DNA of 13,468 nt from Alcaligenaceae bacterium UBA6179 (lineage in GTDB: Bacteria > Pseudomonadota > Gammaproteobacteria > Burkholderiales > Burkholderiaceae_B), in NCBI GenBank assembly GCA_002422175.1, contig DITR01000120.1, forward strand, positions 1 through 13,468. The letters are read 5' to 3'. Positions within the stretch are counted from its first letter, which is position 1. Every line of letters begins with the position of its first letter. The translations under genes were made by a program, and so were the position numbers. The notes below the pieces were generated by a model. That model saw only the letters and a program-made list of their open reading frames with translations, searched no databases and was not told the DNA's origin. Shown here piece after piece: positions 1 through 5,967 of this stretch.

Positions 1-30
1 CCTCTGCTCTACCGACTGAGCTATCGGGCC
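1..30 (-). tRNA. tRNA, 5' part only, probably tRNA-Phe
   Basis: Read on the minus strand, position 30 begins a 7-nt acceptor strand (GGCCCGA), then UA, a D arm GCUC-loop-GAGC with the conserved AGUCGGUA loop, A26, and the start of the anticodon stem (GAGG). The window edge cuts it there, so the anticodon, variable loop and T arm are not visible. The D arm and following A match, as I remember it, the tRNA-Phe of E. coli and related proteobacteria, while tRNA-Lys and tRNA-Ala usually differ in the acceptor or D loop. Identity as tRNA is secure; the amino acid is inferred. Confidence 0.85.
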
Positions 31-60
31 ACATCAAGCGTGCAATCATACACCAAATCA
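31..60 (-). promoter_or_regulatory. possible promoter of the tRNA gene
   Basis: On the minus strand a TATGAT hexamer (positions 50 to 45) lies 14 nt before the mature tRNA 5' end, which would give a short leader for RNase P to remove. No convincing -35 hexamer is present at 16-18 bp, so this is only a candidate. Confidence 0.3.
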
Positions 61-66
61 GGTCGC

Positions 67-82
67 TTCGCCTCTATAATCA
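67..82 (+). promoter_or_regulatory. -10 region of the 121-435 gene
   Basis: A perfect TATAAT lies at 75-80 inside the sequence TTCGCCTCTATAATCA. Nothing resembling TTGACA lies at the expected distance. The same 16-bp string, with one difference, covers the -10 box of hemA at 525-540. Transcription would start near 86-88, leaving a leader of about 34 nt before the ATG at 121. Confidence 0.55.
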
Positions 83-120
83 GAAGTGATATGTATCAAC
101 AACCGACCGAAGCTAAACCT

Positions 121-435
121 ATGAAAGTATTTTTAATTGACCCCCATGACAAGCAAGTTAAAGAGCTCGAGATTGCCGAAACTCGCCTCGCATTGCAAGA
201 TTTAATTGGTTTTGAAACCATTGACTTTGATGAAATTGATTCAAATGGCGATTGCTTATTCTTTGATGAAGAATGTTTTATCAGGCAGCAAGTCAATGTG
301 GGTAAATTCAAGGTTGATAATTTGGCTCCCATTGCGGGCAAGGGGGTTATTGTTAACAGCCCAGATAATGGTCAGACGCTCTCAACACCTAAAATTAACT
401 TATCTGATCTGATTAAGCGTGTGACCTTTTTATAG
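121..435 (+). CDS. small acidic conserved-type hypothetical protein (104 aa)
   Basis: The function is unknown. The protein begins MKVFLIDPHDKQVKELEI, which looks like a beta-strand start, followed by an acidic centre (residues about 30-50, with FDEID and FFDEECF) and a hydrophobic strand APIAGKGVIV near residues 69-78. It has no signal peptide or membrane segment and ends in a basic tail. From memory the layout (MKV start, LQDLIGFE helix, late AGKGVIV strand) recalls short proteins found in Burkholderiales and, distantly, DUF3846; this was not tested. The frame stays open upstream to 40 with another ATG at 91, but the -10 box at 75-80 puts both upstream starts at or before the transcript start, so ATG 121 is preferred, although its Shine-Dalgarno site is weak. 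The gene is divergent from the tRNA and has its own promoter, separate from hemA. Confidence 0.75.
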   Translation: MKVFLIDPHDKQVKELEIAETRLALQDLIGFETIDFDEIDSNGDCLFFDEECFIRQQVNVGKFKVDNLAPIAGKGVIVNSPDNGQTLSTPKINLSDLIKRVTFL

Positions 436-443
436 CGGCCAGA

Positions 444-460
444 GCCTCATCAGGCATTTT
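444..460 (+). terminator. weak terminator-like hairpin after the small gene
   Basis: GCCT (444-447), loop CATC, AGGC (452-455), then ATTTT. The stem has only four pairs and the U run is short, so at best it is an inefficient terminator. Confidence 0.2.
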
Positions 461-472
461 CAACAAGCTAGG

Positions 473-513
473 GTGGCCTCTGTAAGGCCACATGAAACAT
501 GTCACTATATGAC
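473..513. repeat. three adjacent inverted repeats upstream of hemA
   Basis: GTGGCC-N7-GGCCAC (473-478 and 486-491), ACATG-AAA-CATGT (490-494 and 498-502) and GTCA-N5-TGAC (501-504 and 510-513) lie end to end just before and into the -35 region of hemA. They could be operator sites or simply chance palindromes. No known regulator consensus is recognised. Confidence 0.45.
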
Positions 514-538
514 TTAAAAGGTGTTTCGCCTTTATAAT
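509..538 (+). promoter_or_regulatory. hemA promoter
   Basis: The -35 candidate ATGACT (509-514, four of six matches to TTGACA) is separated by 18 bp from a perfect -10 box TATAAT (533-538). The expected start near 545 gives a 54-nt leader before the ATG at 599. The TGAC half of an inverted repeat overlaps the -35 box. Confidence 0.6.
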
Positions 539-598
539 CAAAGCCGAAATCAATCCACAAACAACAAAATGGCCTTTGTGCCAAATGCGTATAGATAT

Positions 599-1876
599 AT
601 GTCGGCAGGTGTCTTTACAATCGGCTTGAATCATGTCTCCGCTCCTGTAGCGGTTCGTGAGCGTTTGTCGTTGCCTGCTGAATTAGTACAGCCTGCTTTA
701 AGTGCTTTGCAGTCATCATTTGGTGGTGCTGTGCACGAAGCGGCAATACTGTCGACCTGTAATCGCACTGAGCTGTACTGTGCAGCTGAACCCGAGGTGG
801 CTGAGCACTTACCCCGTTGGTTGGCCGAGTTCAATAAAATCGAACCACAAGACGTAAGCCCCCACTTATACCTGCATGATAACGACGATGCAGTGCGTCA
901 TGCCTTTCGGGTGGCTAGCGGCCTCGATTCAATGGTGTTGGGTGAACCCCAAATTTTAGGGCAAATGAAAGAGGCCGTTCGTGCAGCAGAGGGTGCGGGC
1001 GCCTTGGGCACGCTGTTGCATCAATTGTTTCAACGCACTTTTTCTGTTGCAAAAGAGGTTCGTAGCCAAACTGCCATAGGTTCGCAATCGGTTTCACTGG
1101 CCTCAGCTGCTGTTCGCTTAGCTGAACGCGTATTTGGCGACTTAAAAGAGACCCGTATTTTGTTTATTGGTGCGGGTGAAATGATAGAGCTCTGTGCCAC
1201 GCACTTCGCGGCCCGTCAGCCTAAAGCTATGGTGGTGGCTAATCGCACCCTCGAGCGTGCCGATCAACTGGCTAACCGTTTCGACGCAAAATCAATGCGT
1301 TTAGCTGATTTACCTGACCAATTGGCCGAATTTGATGTGGTGGTTTCCTGTACGGCCAGCACCTTGCCCATATTGGGTTTAGGTATGGTCGAACGTGCCA
1401 GCCGCCAACGTCGTCGCCGTCCCATGGTGATGGTTGACCTGGCCGTGCCCCGAGATATTGAACCTGAAGTGTCACGATTAGATGATGTTTACCTTTATTC
1501 GGTTGATGATTTGGGGGCAGTGGTGCAGTCTGGTACCGAGTCGCGCCAATCAGCCGTGGTGCAAGCTGAAGCCATTATTGATACGCGAGTACGCGGTTAC
1601 ATGCATTGGTTACAACTGCGTAAAACGGTGCCGATGATTCAAACCATGCAAATGAATGCGCAAGACGTGCAATCAGCTGCACTCGATCGTGCCCGTAAAG
1701 CTTTAGCAAAGGGCGATGCACCCGAGGCCGTGCTTGAGCAATTGGCTCACAGCTTGACTCAAAAATATCTGCACGGTACGTTTAACGCTTTGCACCAAAC
1801 TGAAGAAAATGAACGACAACAACTCATGGGTTGGTTGCCGCGATTATTCCCCACGCGTGATCGTAGACGCCATTAA
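599..1876 (+). CDS. hemA: glutamyl-tRNA reductase
   Basis: HemA reduces glutamyl-tRNA(Glu) with NADPH to glutamate-1-semialdehyde, the first committed step of C5-pathway heme and siroheme synthesis in the cytoplasm. The N-terminal catalytic domain has TIGLNH (residues 7-12) and the nucleophile Cys54 in ILSTCNRTELYC. SGLDSMVLGEPQILGQMK follows, then the NADPH-binding domain with GAGEM and ANRTLERA, the DLAVPRDIEP motif, and a C-terminal helical dimerisation domain. The 425-aa length is close to the usual 415-430. ATG 599 gives the family N-terminus. ATG 569 in the same frame would add ten residues, and a GTG at 521 lies upstream of the promoter start and is excluded. No clear Shine-Dalgarno site precedes 569 or 599. 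It is the first gene of hemA-prfA-prmC, a common proteobacterial order. Confidence 0.97.
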   Translation: MSAGVFTIGLNHVSAPVAVRERLSLPAELVQPALSALQSSFGGAVHEAAILSTCNRTELYCAAEPEVAEHLPRWLAEFNKIEPQDVSPHLYLHDNDDAVRHAFRVASGLDSMVLGEPQILGQMKEAVRAAEGAGALGTLLHQLFQRTFSVAKEVRSQTAIGSQSVSLASAAVRLAERVFGDLKETRILFIGAGEMIELCATHFAARQPKAMVVANRTLERADQLANRFDAKSMRLADLPDQLAEFDVVVSCTASTLPILGLGMVERASRQRRRRPMVMVDLAVPRDIEPEVSRLDDVYLYSVDDLGAVVQSGTESRQSAVVQAEAIIDTRVRGYMHWLQLRKTVPMIQTMQMNAQDVQSAALDRARKALAKGDAPEAVLEQLAHSLTQKYLHGTFNALHQTEENERQQLMGWLPRLFPTRDRRRH

Positions 1877-1910
1877 AGCCACAAGCAAAATAATAAAAAT
1901 TTTTACAATT

Positions 1911-1914
1911 GAGG
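1911..1914 (+). promoter_or_regulatory. prfA ribosome binding site
   Basis: GAGG six nucleotides before ATG 1921. It selects 1921 over the TTG at 1909, which would add four residues. Confidence 0.7.
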
Positions 1915-1920
1915 CATGAA

Positions 1921-3003
1921 ATGAAACCTTCGATGCGTTCGCGCTTAGAACAACTTTCGCGCCGGCTTGAAGAAGTCGACGCATTATTGTCACAGCCAGA
2001 AATCAACAACAATCGAGATCAGTTTAAAAAACTCTCACGTGAGCGTTCAGAGCTTGAGCCTGTGGTGTCTGCTTTCAGCCTGTTGGAACAAACAGAAACT
2101 GCCATTGAAGACGCCCGTGTGATGATGTCTGACCCTGAAATGAAAGCCATGGCAACAGAAGAAATGCTGTCATGTAAAGACACCATTGAAACGCTCGAAG
2201 CAGACCTTCAACGCTTACTTTTACCACGTGACCCTGATGATTCGCGCAGTGTGATTATGGAAATTCGTGCGGGTACGGGCGGTGATGAAAGTGCACTCTT
2301 TAGTGGCGATCTATTGCGTATGTACACACGCTTTGCTGAACGTCGTGGTTGGAAAACTGAACTGATGTCCGAAAGCCCCTCTGAAGTAGGTGGCTACAAA
2401 GAAGTGATCTTGAGCATATCGGGCGACGGCGTTTACGGCACCTTGAAATTTGAGTCGGGCGCACACCGCGTTCAGCGGGTACCCGCAACGGAATCGCAAG
2501 GTCGTATACATACTTCCGCATGTACCGTTGCGGTGTTGCCGGAAGCTGATGAAGCCGAAGACATTGCTATCAACCCCAGCGACTTGCGCATTGACACCTT
2601 CCGTGCCAGTGGCGCGGGTGGGCAACACATCAATAAAACTGATTCAGCGGTTCGCATTGTTCATATACCAACAGGCTTGGTGGTTGAGTGCCAAGACGAC
2701 CGTTCGCAACATCGCAATAAAGATAAAGCCATGCAAGTGCTGGCTGCACGCTTAAAAGACATGGTGCAACGTGAGCAGCACGACAAAGAGGCTGCTCAAC
2801 GAAAATCATTAGTGGGTACGGGTGATCGCTCAGAACGCATACGTACTTATAACTTTCCCCAAGGCCGTTTAACTGACCACCGCATTAACCTCACCTTATA
2901 CAAACTGCTCAACATAATGGAAGGTGATTTAGACGAACTTACCTCTGCCTTAGCCGCTGAACACCAAGCTAATTTATTAGCAGAAATAGGCCAAGAGGCT
3001 TGA
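1921..3003 (+). CDS. prfA: peptide chain release factor 1
   Basis: RF1 recognises UAA and UAG stop codons in the ribosomal A site and triggers peptidyl-tRNA hydrolysis. The codon-reading tripeptide PAT (residues 188-190, in RVPATESQGR) identifies RF1 rather than RF2, which has SPF. The catalytic GGQ is at 233-235 in RASGAGGQHINKTDSAVRI; its glutamine is the substrate of the next gene, prmC. The N-terminal region is a charged helical domain. The length of 360 aa equals that of E. coli RF1. The start is fixed by GAGG six bases before ATG. It lies 44 nt after hemA and 7 nt before prmC, so cotranscription is likely. hemA itself ends in TAA. Confidence 0.98.
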   Translation: MKPSMRSRLEQLSRRLEEVDALLSQPEINNNRDQFKKLSRERSELEPVVSAFSLLEQTETAIEDARVMMSDPEMKAMATEEMLSCKDTIETLEADLQRLLLPRDPDDSRSVIMEIRAGTGGDESALFSGDLLRMYTRFAERRGWKTELMSESPSEVGGYKEVILSISGDGVYGTLKFESGAHRVQRVPATESQGRIHTSACTVAVLPEADEAEDIAINPSDLRIDTFRASGAGGQHINKTDSAVRIVHIPTGLVVECQDDRSQHRNKDKAMQVLAARLKDMVQREQHDKEAAQRKSLVGTGDRSERIRTYNFPQGRLTDHRINLTLYKLLNIMEGDLDELTSALAAEHQANLLAEIGQEA

Positions 3004-3010
3004 TAGTTCA

Positions 3011-3844
3011 ATGATCACCATGACGATCAAAGAAGCGATGATGTCATCATCGTTGCCACGTCTTGAAATTCGCATGTTGCTTGAGGCCGTTCTAAACAAG
3101 CCGCGTACGTGGTTGATTGCGCATGATGACGAGATGTTGACCGAACAACAGGCGCAGGTGTTCTACATTATGGTGGCCCGTCGCACCGCGGGCGTACCGA
3201 TGGCATATTTATTGGGTACACGCGAGTTCATGGGTTTAACTTTTTGTGTGTCACCCCACGTGCTCATACCCCGGCCAGACACCGAGACTGTGGTCAATAA
3301 AGCAATTGAGGTGGTACGCGAACACGCGTTAACTAAGGTGCTTGACCTGGGCACGGGCAGTGGGGTCATCGCGATTTCAATTGCCAAAGCCTGTCCCAAT
3401 ATACAAGTCGACGCGACCGATTGCAGTGCTGAAGCGTTAGGCATTGCGCAACTGAATGCTGAATGTTTGGCGGTACAGGTGAACTGGTTTCATGGTGATT
3501 GGTATCAAGCGCTGGGTGTGCAGGCTGAGCGTTACGACTTGATCGTTTCAAACCCGCCCTACATTCATCGTGATGACGCACACTTAGCTCAGGGTGATTT
3601 GCGCTTTGAACCACCCCAGGCCCTCACAGATGGGGCTGATGGCTTAAGTGCTTTAAAACATATTATTGAACAAGCGCCAAACTGGTTAAAGCCCGGGGGA
3701 AAGTTATGGGTCGAGCATGGCTATGACCAAGCGCTTCAAGTGCAAGCGCTTTTTATAAAGGTTGGCTTTAATGGGGTGCAGACCTTAAAAGACTTGGGTG
3801 AAAAACCCCGAGCTACGGGTGGTTATTTAGTGACCAGTGCATAA
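3011..3844 (+). CDS. prmC: release factor glutamine N5-methyltransferase
   Basis: PrmC (HemK) transfers a methyl group from S-adenosylmethionine to the glutamine of the GGQ motif in RF1 and RF2, which makes termination efficient. The N-terminal helical domain (about residues 1-75) binds the release factor. GTREFMGLTF and LIPRPDTE precede the Rossmann-type methyltransferase core. SAM-binding motif I is DLGTGSG (112-118), and the catalytic NPPY is at 181-184 in SNPPYI. At 277 aa it has the normal length. The preferred start is ATG 3011, 12 nt after a GAGG that lies inside the end of prfA; ATG 3020 would lose three residues. The 7-nt gap to prfA implies coupled expression of substrate and enzyme. 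Confidence 0.97.
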   Translation: MITMTIKEAMMSSSLPRLEIRMLLEAVLNKPRTWLIAHDDEMLTEQQAQVFYIMVARRTAGVPMAYLLGTREFMGLTFCVSPHVLIPRPDTETVVNKAIEVVREHALTKVLDLGTGSGVIAISIAKACPNIQVDATDCSAEALGIAQLNAECLAVQVNWFHGDWYQALGVQAERYDLIVSNPPYIHRDDAHLAQGDLRFEPPQALTDGADGLSALKHIIEQAPNWLKPGGKLWVEHGYDQALQVQALFIKVGFNGVQTLKDLGEKPRATGGYLVTSA

Positions 3845-3968
3845 ATACCTTACCTTAAGGTGGGAATACAATTGATGTTAATGTAGTGAAAACTTGAGTG
3901 CCACAACCTTTTTAAGTCGTTTTTAAGCTTTAAATGACCCTATTTAATTTCTGACAAGAGAACCAGCC
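3845..3968 (+). other. prmC-grxD intergenic region
   Basis: It contains a perfect 10-bp palindrome ACCTTAAGGT (3852-3861) soon after the prmC stop and two 11-bp-spaced copies of TTTTTAAG (3909-3916 and 3920-3927). I see no convincing -35/-10 pair and no intrinsic terminator, so whether grxD has its own promoter is open. An AAGAG-type ribosome binding site (3956-3960) precedes grxD. Confidence 0.4.
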
Positions 3969-4295
3969 ATGTCTGACGTACAAACATTTATTAAAGAAAC
4001 CATTACAAGTAACCCTGTCGTTTTGTTCATGAAAGGTACAGTGCAGTTTCCCCAGTGTGGCTTTTCAAGTCGTGCGGTGCAAATTTTGCGCCAAAATGGC
4101 GTCACAAAATTGGTGACTGTCAATGTGCTTGATGACGAAGAAGTGCGTTCAGGTATTAAAACTTTTTCGCAATGGCCAACCATTCCACAGCTCTACATTA
4201 AAGGTGAGTTTATTGGTGGTTCAGACATCATTGGCGAAATGGAAGAAAACGGCGAGTTGAAAAAGCTTTTACAAGAATCAGGCGCCGTCGCTTAA
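3969..4295 (+). CDS. grxD: monothiol CGFS glutaredoxin (Grx4 family)
   Basis: Class II monothiol glutaredoxins bind a bridging [2Fe-2S] cluster with glutathione and pass it to client proteins or BolA partners; they are poor general disulfide reductases. The signature CGFS starts at Cys30 in PQCGFSSRAV. The family's other glutathione-binding elements are present: MKGT (21-24), WPTIPQLYIKGEFIGGSDI with the cis-proline TIP, and the GG-S-D pair. The length of 108 aa is typical. The start ATG 3969 is preceded by an AAGAG ribosome binding site about 8 nt away. It follows prmC by 124 nt, a neighbourhood common in betaproteobacteria, and is convergent with ttcA, itself a likely Fe-S enzyme. Confidence 0.95.
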   Translation: MSDVQTFIKETITSNPVVLFMKGTVQFPQCGFSSRAVQILRQNGVTKLVTVNVLDDEEVRSGIKTFSQWPTIPQLYIKGEFIGGSDIIGEMEENGELKKLLQESGAVA

Positions 4296-4318
4296 ATTAT
4301 TTCTGTCGTTGTTAATCA

Positions 4319-4348
4319 TTACTGACTGTTTAAGTTCAAGCTCAGTAA
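4319..4348. repeat. inverted repeat between convergent grxD and ttcA
   Basis: TTACTGA (4319-4325) and TCAGTAA (4342-4348) form a 7-bp stem around a 16-nt loop, and AGCT-CAGTA-AGCT can fold as an alternative. The position between two converging genes fits a shared terminator, but no U run follows on either strand. Confidence 0.35.
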
Positions 4349-4380
4349 GCTGGCCTTAACTTTTACACAGCAAAAGATGA

Positions 4381-5262
4381 TCAAACAGCAACATCATCAA
4401 ACGCGGTGTCGCCATCAAGGTTCGCAACGCCGCTGGGTTTGAGATTTGCAAAATCAAATAAGGTGGTGTCCATCAAGTGTGATGGCGCCACTTTAGCTAA
4501 GGCATTAAAGGTATTCCACACGCGTTGTGGGTGCGTTTTTTGCCAAGCCTTAATCATTTGACCGACTTCCTTACGCTTGAGGTTTTCTTGCGAACCACAA
4601 AGCGTACACGGAATAATCGGAAAATTTTTCTGTTGTGCATAAGCGATTAAGTCTTCTTCAGTCACATAAGCTAACGGCCTAATCACGGTATGACGACCAT
4701 CGTCTGAGACCAGTTTAGGTGGCATGGCTTTAAGCTTAGCCCCATAAAAAAGATTTAAAAAGAACGTTGCCAAAATGTCATCACGGTGGTGACCCAGTGC
4801 AATTTTTGTCGCACCTAACTCACTGGCCACGCGATACAAAATACCACGGCGTAGCCTTGAGCAAAGCGAACAGGTTGTTTTGCCTTCAGGAATGACACGT
4901 TTAACAATTGAGTAAGTGTCGCGCGTTTCAATATGAAAAGGTATGTCAATACTTGTCAGATACTGCGGCAATATATCGGTTGGGAAACCGGGTTGACCTT
5001 GATCTAAATTGACAGCCACAATTTCAAAATCAATCGGTGCGCGTGCACGTAAGGTGATTAATAAATCAAGCAAACCATAAGAGTCTTTTCCACCTGAAAC
5101 GCACACCATGACGCGGTCACCCGCTTCAATCATGTTGTAGTCAGCCACACCACGCCCCAATTCGCGCATTAAACGTTTATGAAGCTTGTTCGCATTGACC
5201 CGAGCAGATTCGTCTTTTTTTAATCGGTATGTTGGTTCAAAAGACAGGGGGCTTTCAATCAT
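4381..5262 (-). CDS. ttcA: tRNA 2-thiocytidine(32) synthetase TtcA
   Basis: TtcA activates C32 of certain tRNAs with ATP and inserts sulfur to make 2-thiocytidine, using a [4Fe-4S] cluster. The PP-loop SGGKDS is at residues 56-61. Two CxxC pairs are present, C131-x2-C134 (TTCSLCSRLRRG) and C219-x2-C222 (IPCTLCGSQENLKR), as expected for the family's cluster-binding cysteines. GHHRDDILATFFLNL is the conserved central motif. The length of 293 aa is slightly below E. coli TtcA. The start ATG at 5262 gives a normal N-terminus, with no strong ribosome binding site upstream. It lies 177 nt downstream of folB on the same strand, across an unusual 9-bp repeat tract, so cotranscription with folB is plausible. 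Confidence 0.97.
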   Translation of the reverse strand: MIESPLSFEPTYRLKKDESARVNANKLHKRLMRELGRGVADYNMIEAGDRVMVCVSGGKDSYGLLDLLITLRARAPIDFEIVAVNLDQGQPGFPTDILPQYLTSIDIPFHIETRDTYSIVKRVIPEGKTTCSLCSRLRRGILYRVASELGATKIALGHHRDDILATFFLNLFYGAKLKAMPPKLVSDDGRHTVIRPLAYVTEEDLIAYAQQKNFPIIPCTLCGSQENLKRKEVGQMIKAWQKTHPQRVWNTFNALAKVAPSHLMDTTLFDFANLKPSGVANLDGDTAFDDVAV

Positions 5263-5333
5263 GGCAAGCCGCTTTACTCGCGAGAAACTTAACGTCTAAT
5301 AACAAAGGCCGTTGATGAAGTGGATGAGTCAGC

Positions 5334-5346
5334 ATGGGCAACCCAT
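5334..5346. repeat. short hairpin ATGGG-CAA-CCCAT
   Basis: A perfect 5-bp stem with a 3-nt loop lies 12 nt to the ttcA side of the tandem repeat. No U run follows on the minus strand, so it is not a standard terminator. Confidence 0.3.
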
Positions 5347-5357
5347 TCAGCTTGGTC

Positions 5358-5447
5358 ATTAGGTTGGTTAGGGTCATGAGGTTGGTTAGGTTCGTTAGGG
5401 GCGTTAGATTCGTTAGAGACGTTAGGGTTGTTAGCGTTGTTAGGTCG
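5358..5447. repeat. ten-unit 9-bp tandem repeat (minisatellite) between folB and ttcA
   Basis: Ten consecutive 9-bp units run without a phase break, with plus-strand consensus GTTAGGNNN. Seven complete units (5385-5447) start with GTTAG, and the first three read ATTAGGTTG, GTTAGGGTC and ATGAGGTTG. Units 1-2 and 3-4 form an 18-bp higher-order pair differing at two positions. Read on the minus strand, the last unit supplies the folB stop codon TAA (5442-5440), and nine of ten units repeat TAA in the folB frame. The frame one base away is open and would read as three-residue steps of Pro/Ser/Ala-Asn-x. GG doublets at 5362-5401 give two-quartet G-quadruplex potential on the plus (template) strand. 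Confidence 0.9.
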
Positions 5448-5820
5448 CTGCGCGATGCACGAGCACTTCAATCGCCACACCCAAACAATCGGAAAAGGCA
5501 GATGTTTTAGTAATGCGAACTTTAACAGAGCGGGTTTCAGCAAAAAGTGCCAATAAACGCTTGGCGACTTGATCGGTTAATGTTTCAAGTAAATTAACGT
5601 GACCGCGTGTGCATTCTTGCACAATGGTGTCATGCAGCAAACGATAATCAAGCACGGTGCCAATGTCGTTGTCGTCAGTATTTTGTGTTACATCAACATC
5701 AATTTCTGCATCAATAAGTATAGGTTGGGTTGCTAAGCGCTCATGCTCAAGAATACCAATATGAGCATCAAGTTTAATACTTGAAAATATAATACGTCGA
5801 GTCGTCATAATAATAGGCAT
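5440..5820 (-). CDS. folB: dihydroneopterin aldolase
   Basis: FolB converts 7,8-dihydroneopterin to 6-hydroxymethyl-7,8-dihydropterin and glycolaldehyde in folate synthesis; it is a cytoplasmic, tunnelling-fold homo-oligomer. The expected active-site residues are present: Glu27 in DAHIGILEHE, Tyr59 in VLDYRLLH and Lys105 in VRITKTSAFSD, with the NLLETLTDQVAKRLL helix between them. The length of 126 aa is usual. The start ATG 5820 is chosen, and Met5 at 5808 is possible; no strong ribosome binding site is seen. The stop TAA is part of the 9-bp repeat tract. The divergent neighbour is the flavoprotein gene at 5968. The pairing with ttcA occurs, to my knowledge, in other betaproteobacteria. Confidence 0.93.
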   Translation of the reverse strand: MPIIMTTRRIIFSSIKLDAHIGILEHERLATQPILIDAEIDVDVTQNTDDNDIGTVLDYRLLHDTIVQECTRGHVNLLETLTDQVAKRLLALFAETRSVKVRITKTSAFSDCLGVAIEVLVHRAAT

Positions 5821-5967
5821 CTTAAGAAAATTTTACCTATTGTAGGCGTGAATGGGTATTGATTCAGAGCCTTTAAACACGATTAAAATTCATGATCAAT
5901 GGGTTGCTAAAAATATTAAGCAATTTCACAAATCTCTTCAAAAAAAATCACTTCAAAAAGTCACGCT
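5821..5967. other. divergent intergenic region folB / flavoprotein gene
   Basis: This AT-rich region holds the promoters of both neighbours. On the minus strand TACAAT lies in GCCTACAATAGG (5840-5850 region) with a poor -35 partner. An inverted repeat TTGCT-N10-AGCAA (5904-5923) and two copies of CTTCAAAAA 15 bp apart (5936-5944 and 5951-5959) precede the plus-strand gene, which has no recognisable Shine-Dalgarno site. Confidence 0.4.

Noticed and set aside
40..120. N-terminal extension of the 104-aa protein from GTG 40 or ATG 91
   Set aside because: The -10 box at 75-80 lies inside the extension, so a transcript from it would begin at about 86-88, too late for 40 and essentially leaderless for 91.
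521..598. N-terminal extension of HemA
   Set aside because: The extra residues are Asn/Gln/Tyr-rich and unlike the family, and the GTG at 521 lies upstream of the promoter start.
2311..2628. 105-codon open frame on the minus strand inside prfA
   Set aside because: It lies wholly within the coding region of release factor 1, shows no recognisable motif, and has no promoter or ribosome binding site; it is a shadow of prfA.
5358..5447. CRISPR array or telomere-like repeat
   Set aside because: The units are 9 bp and contiguous with no spacers, and although GTTAGG is a rotation of a eukaryotic telomere motif, the period and genomic context do not fit a telomere.
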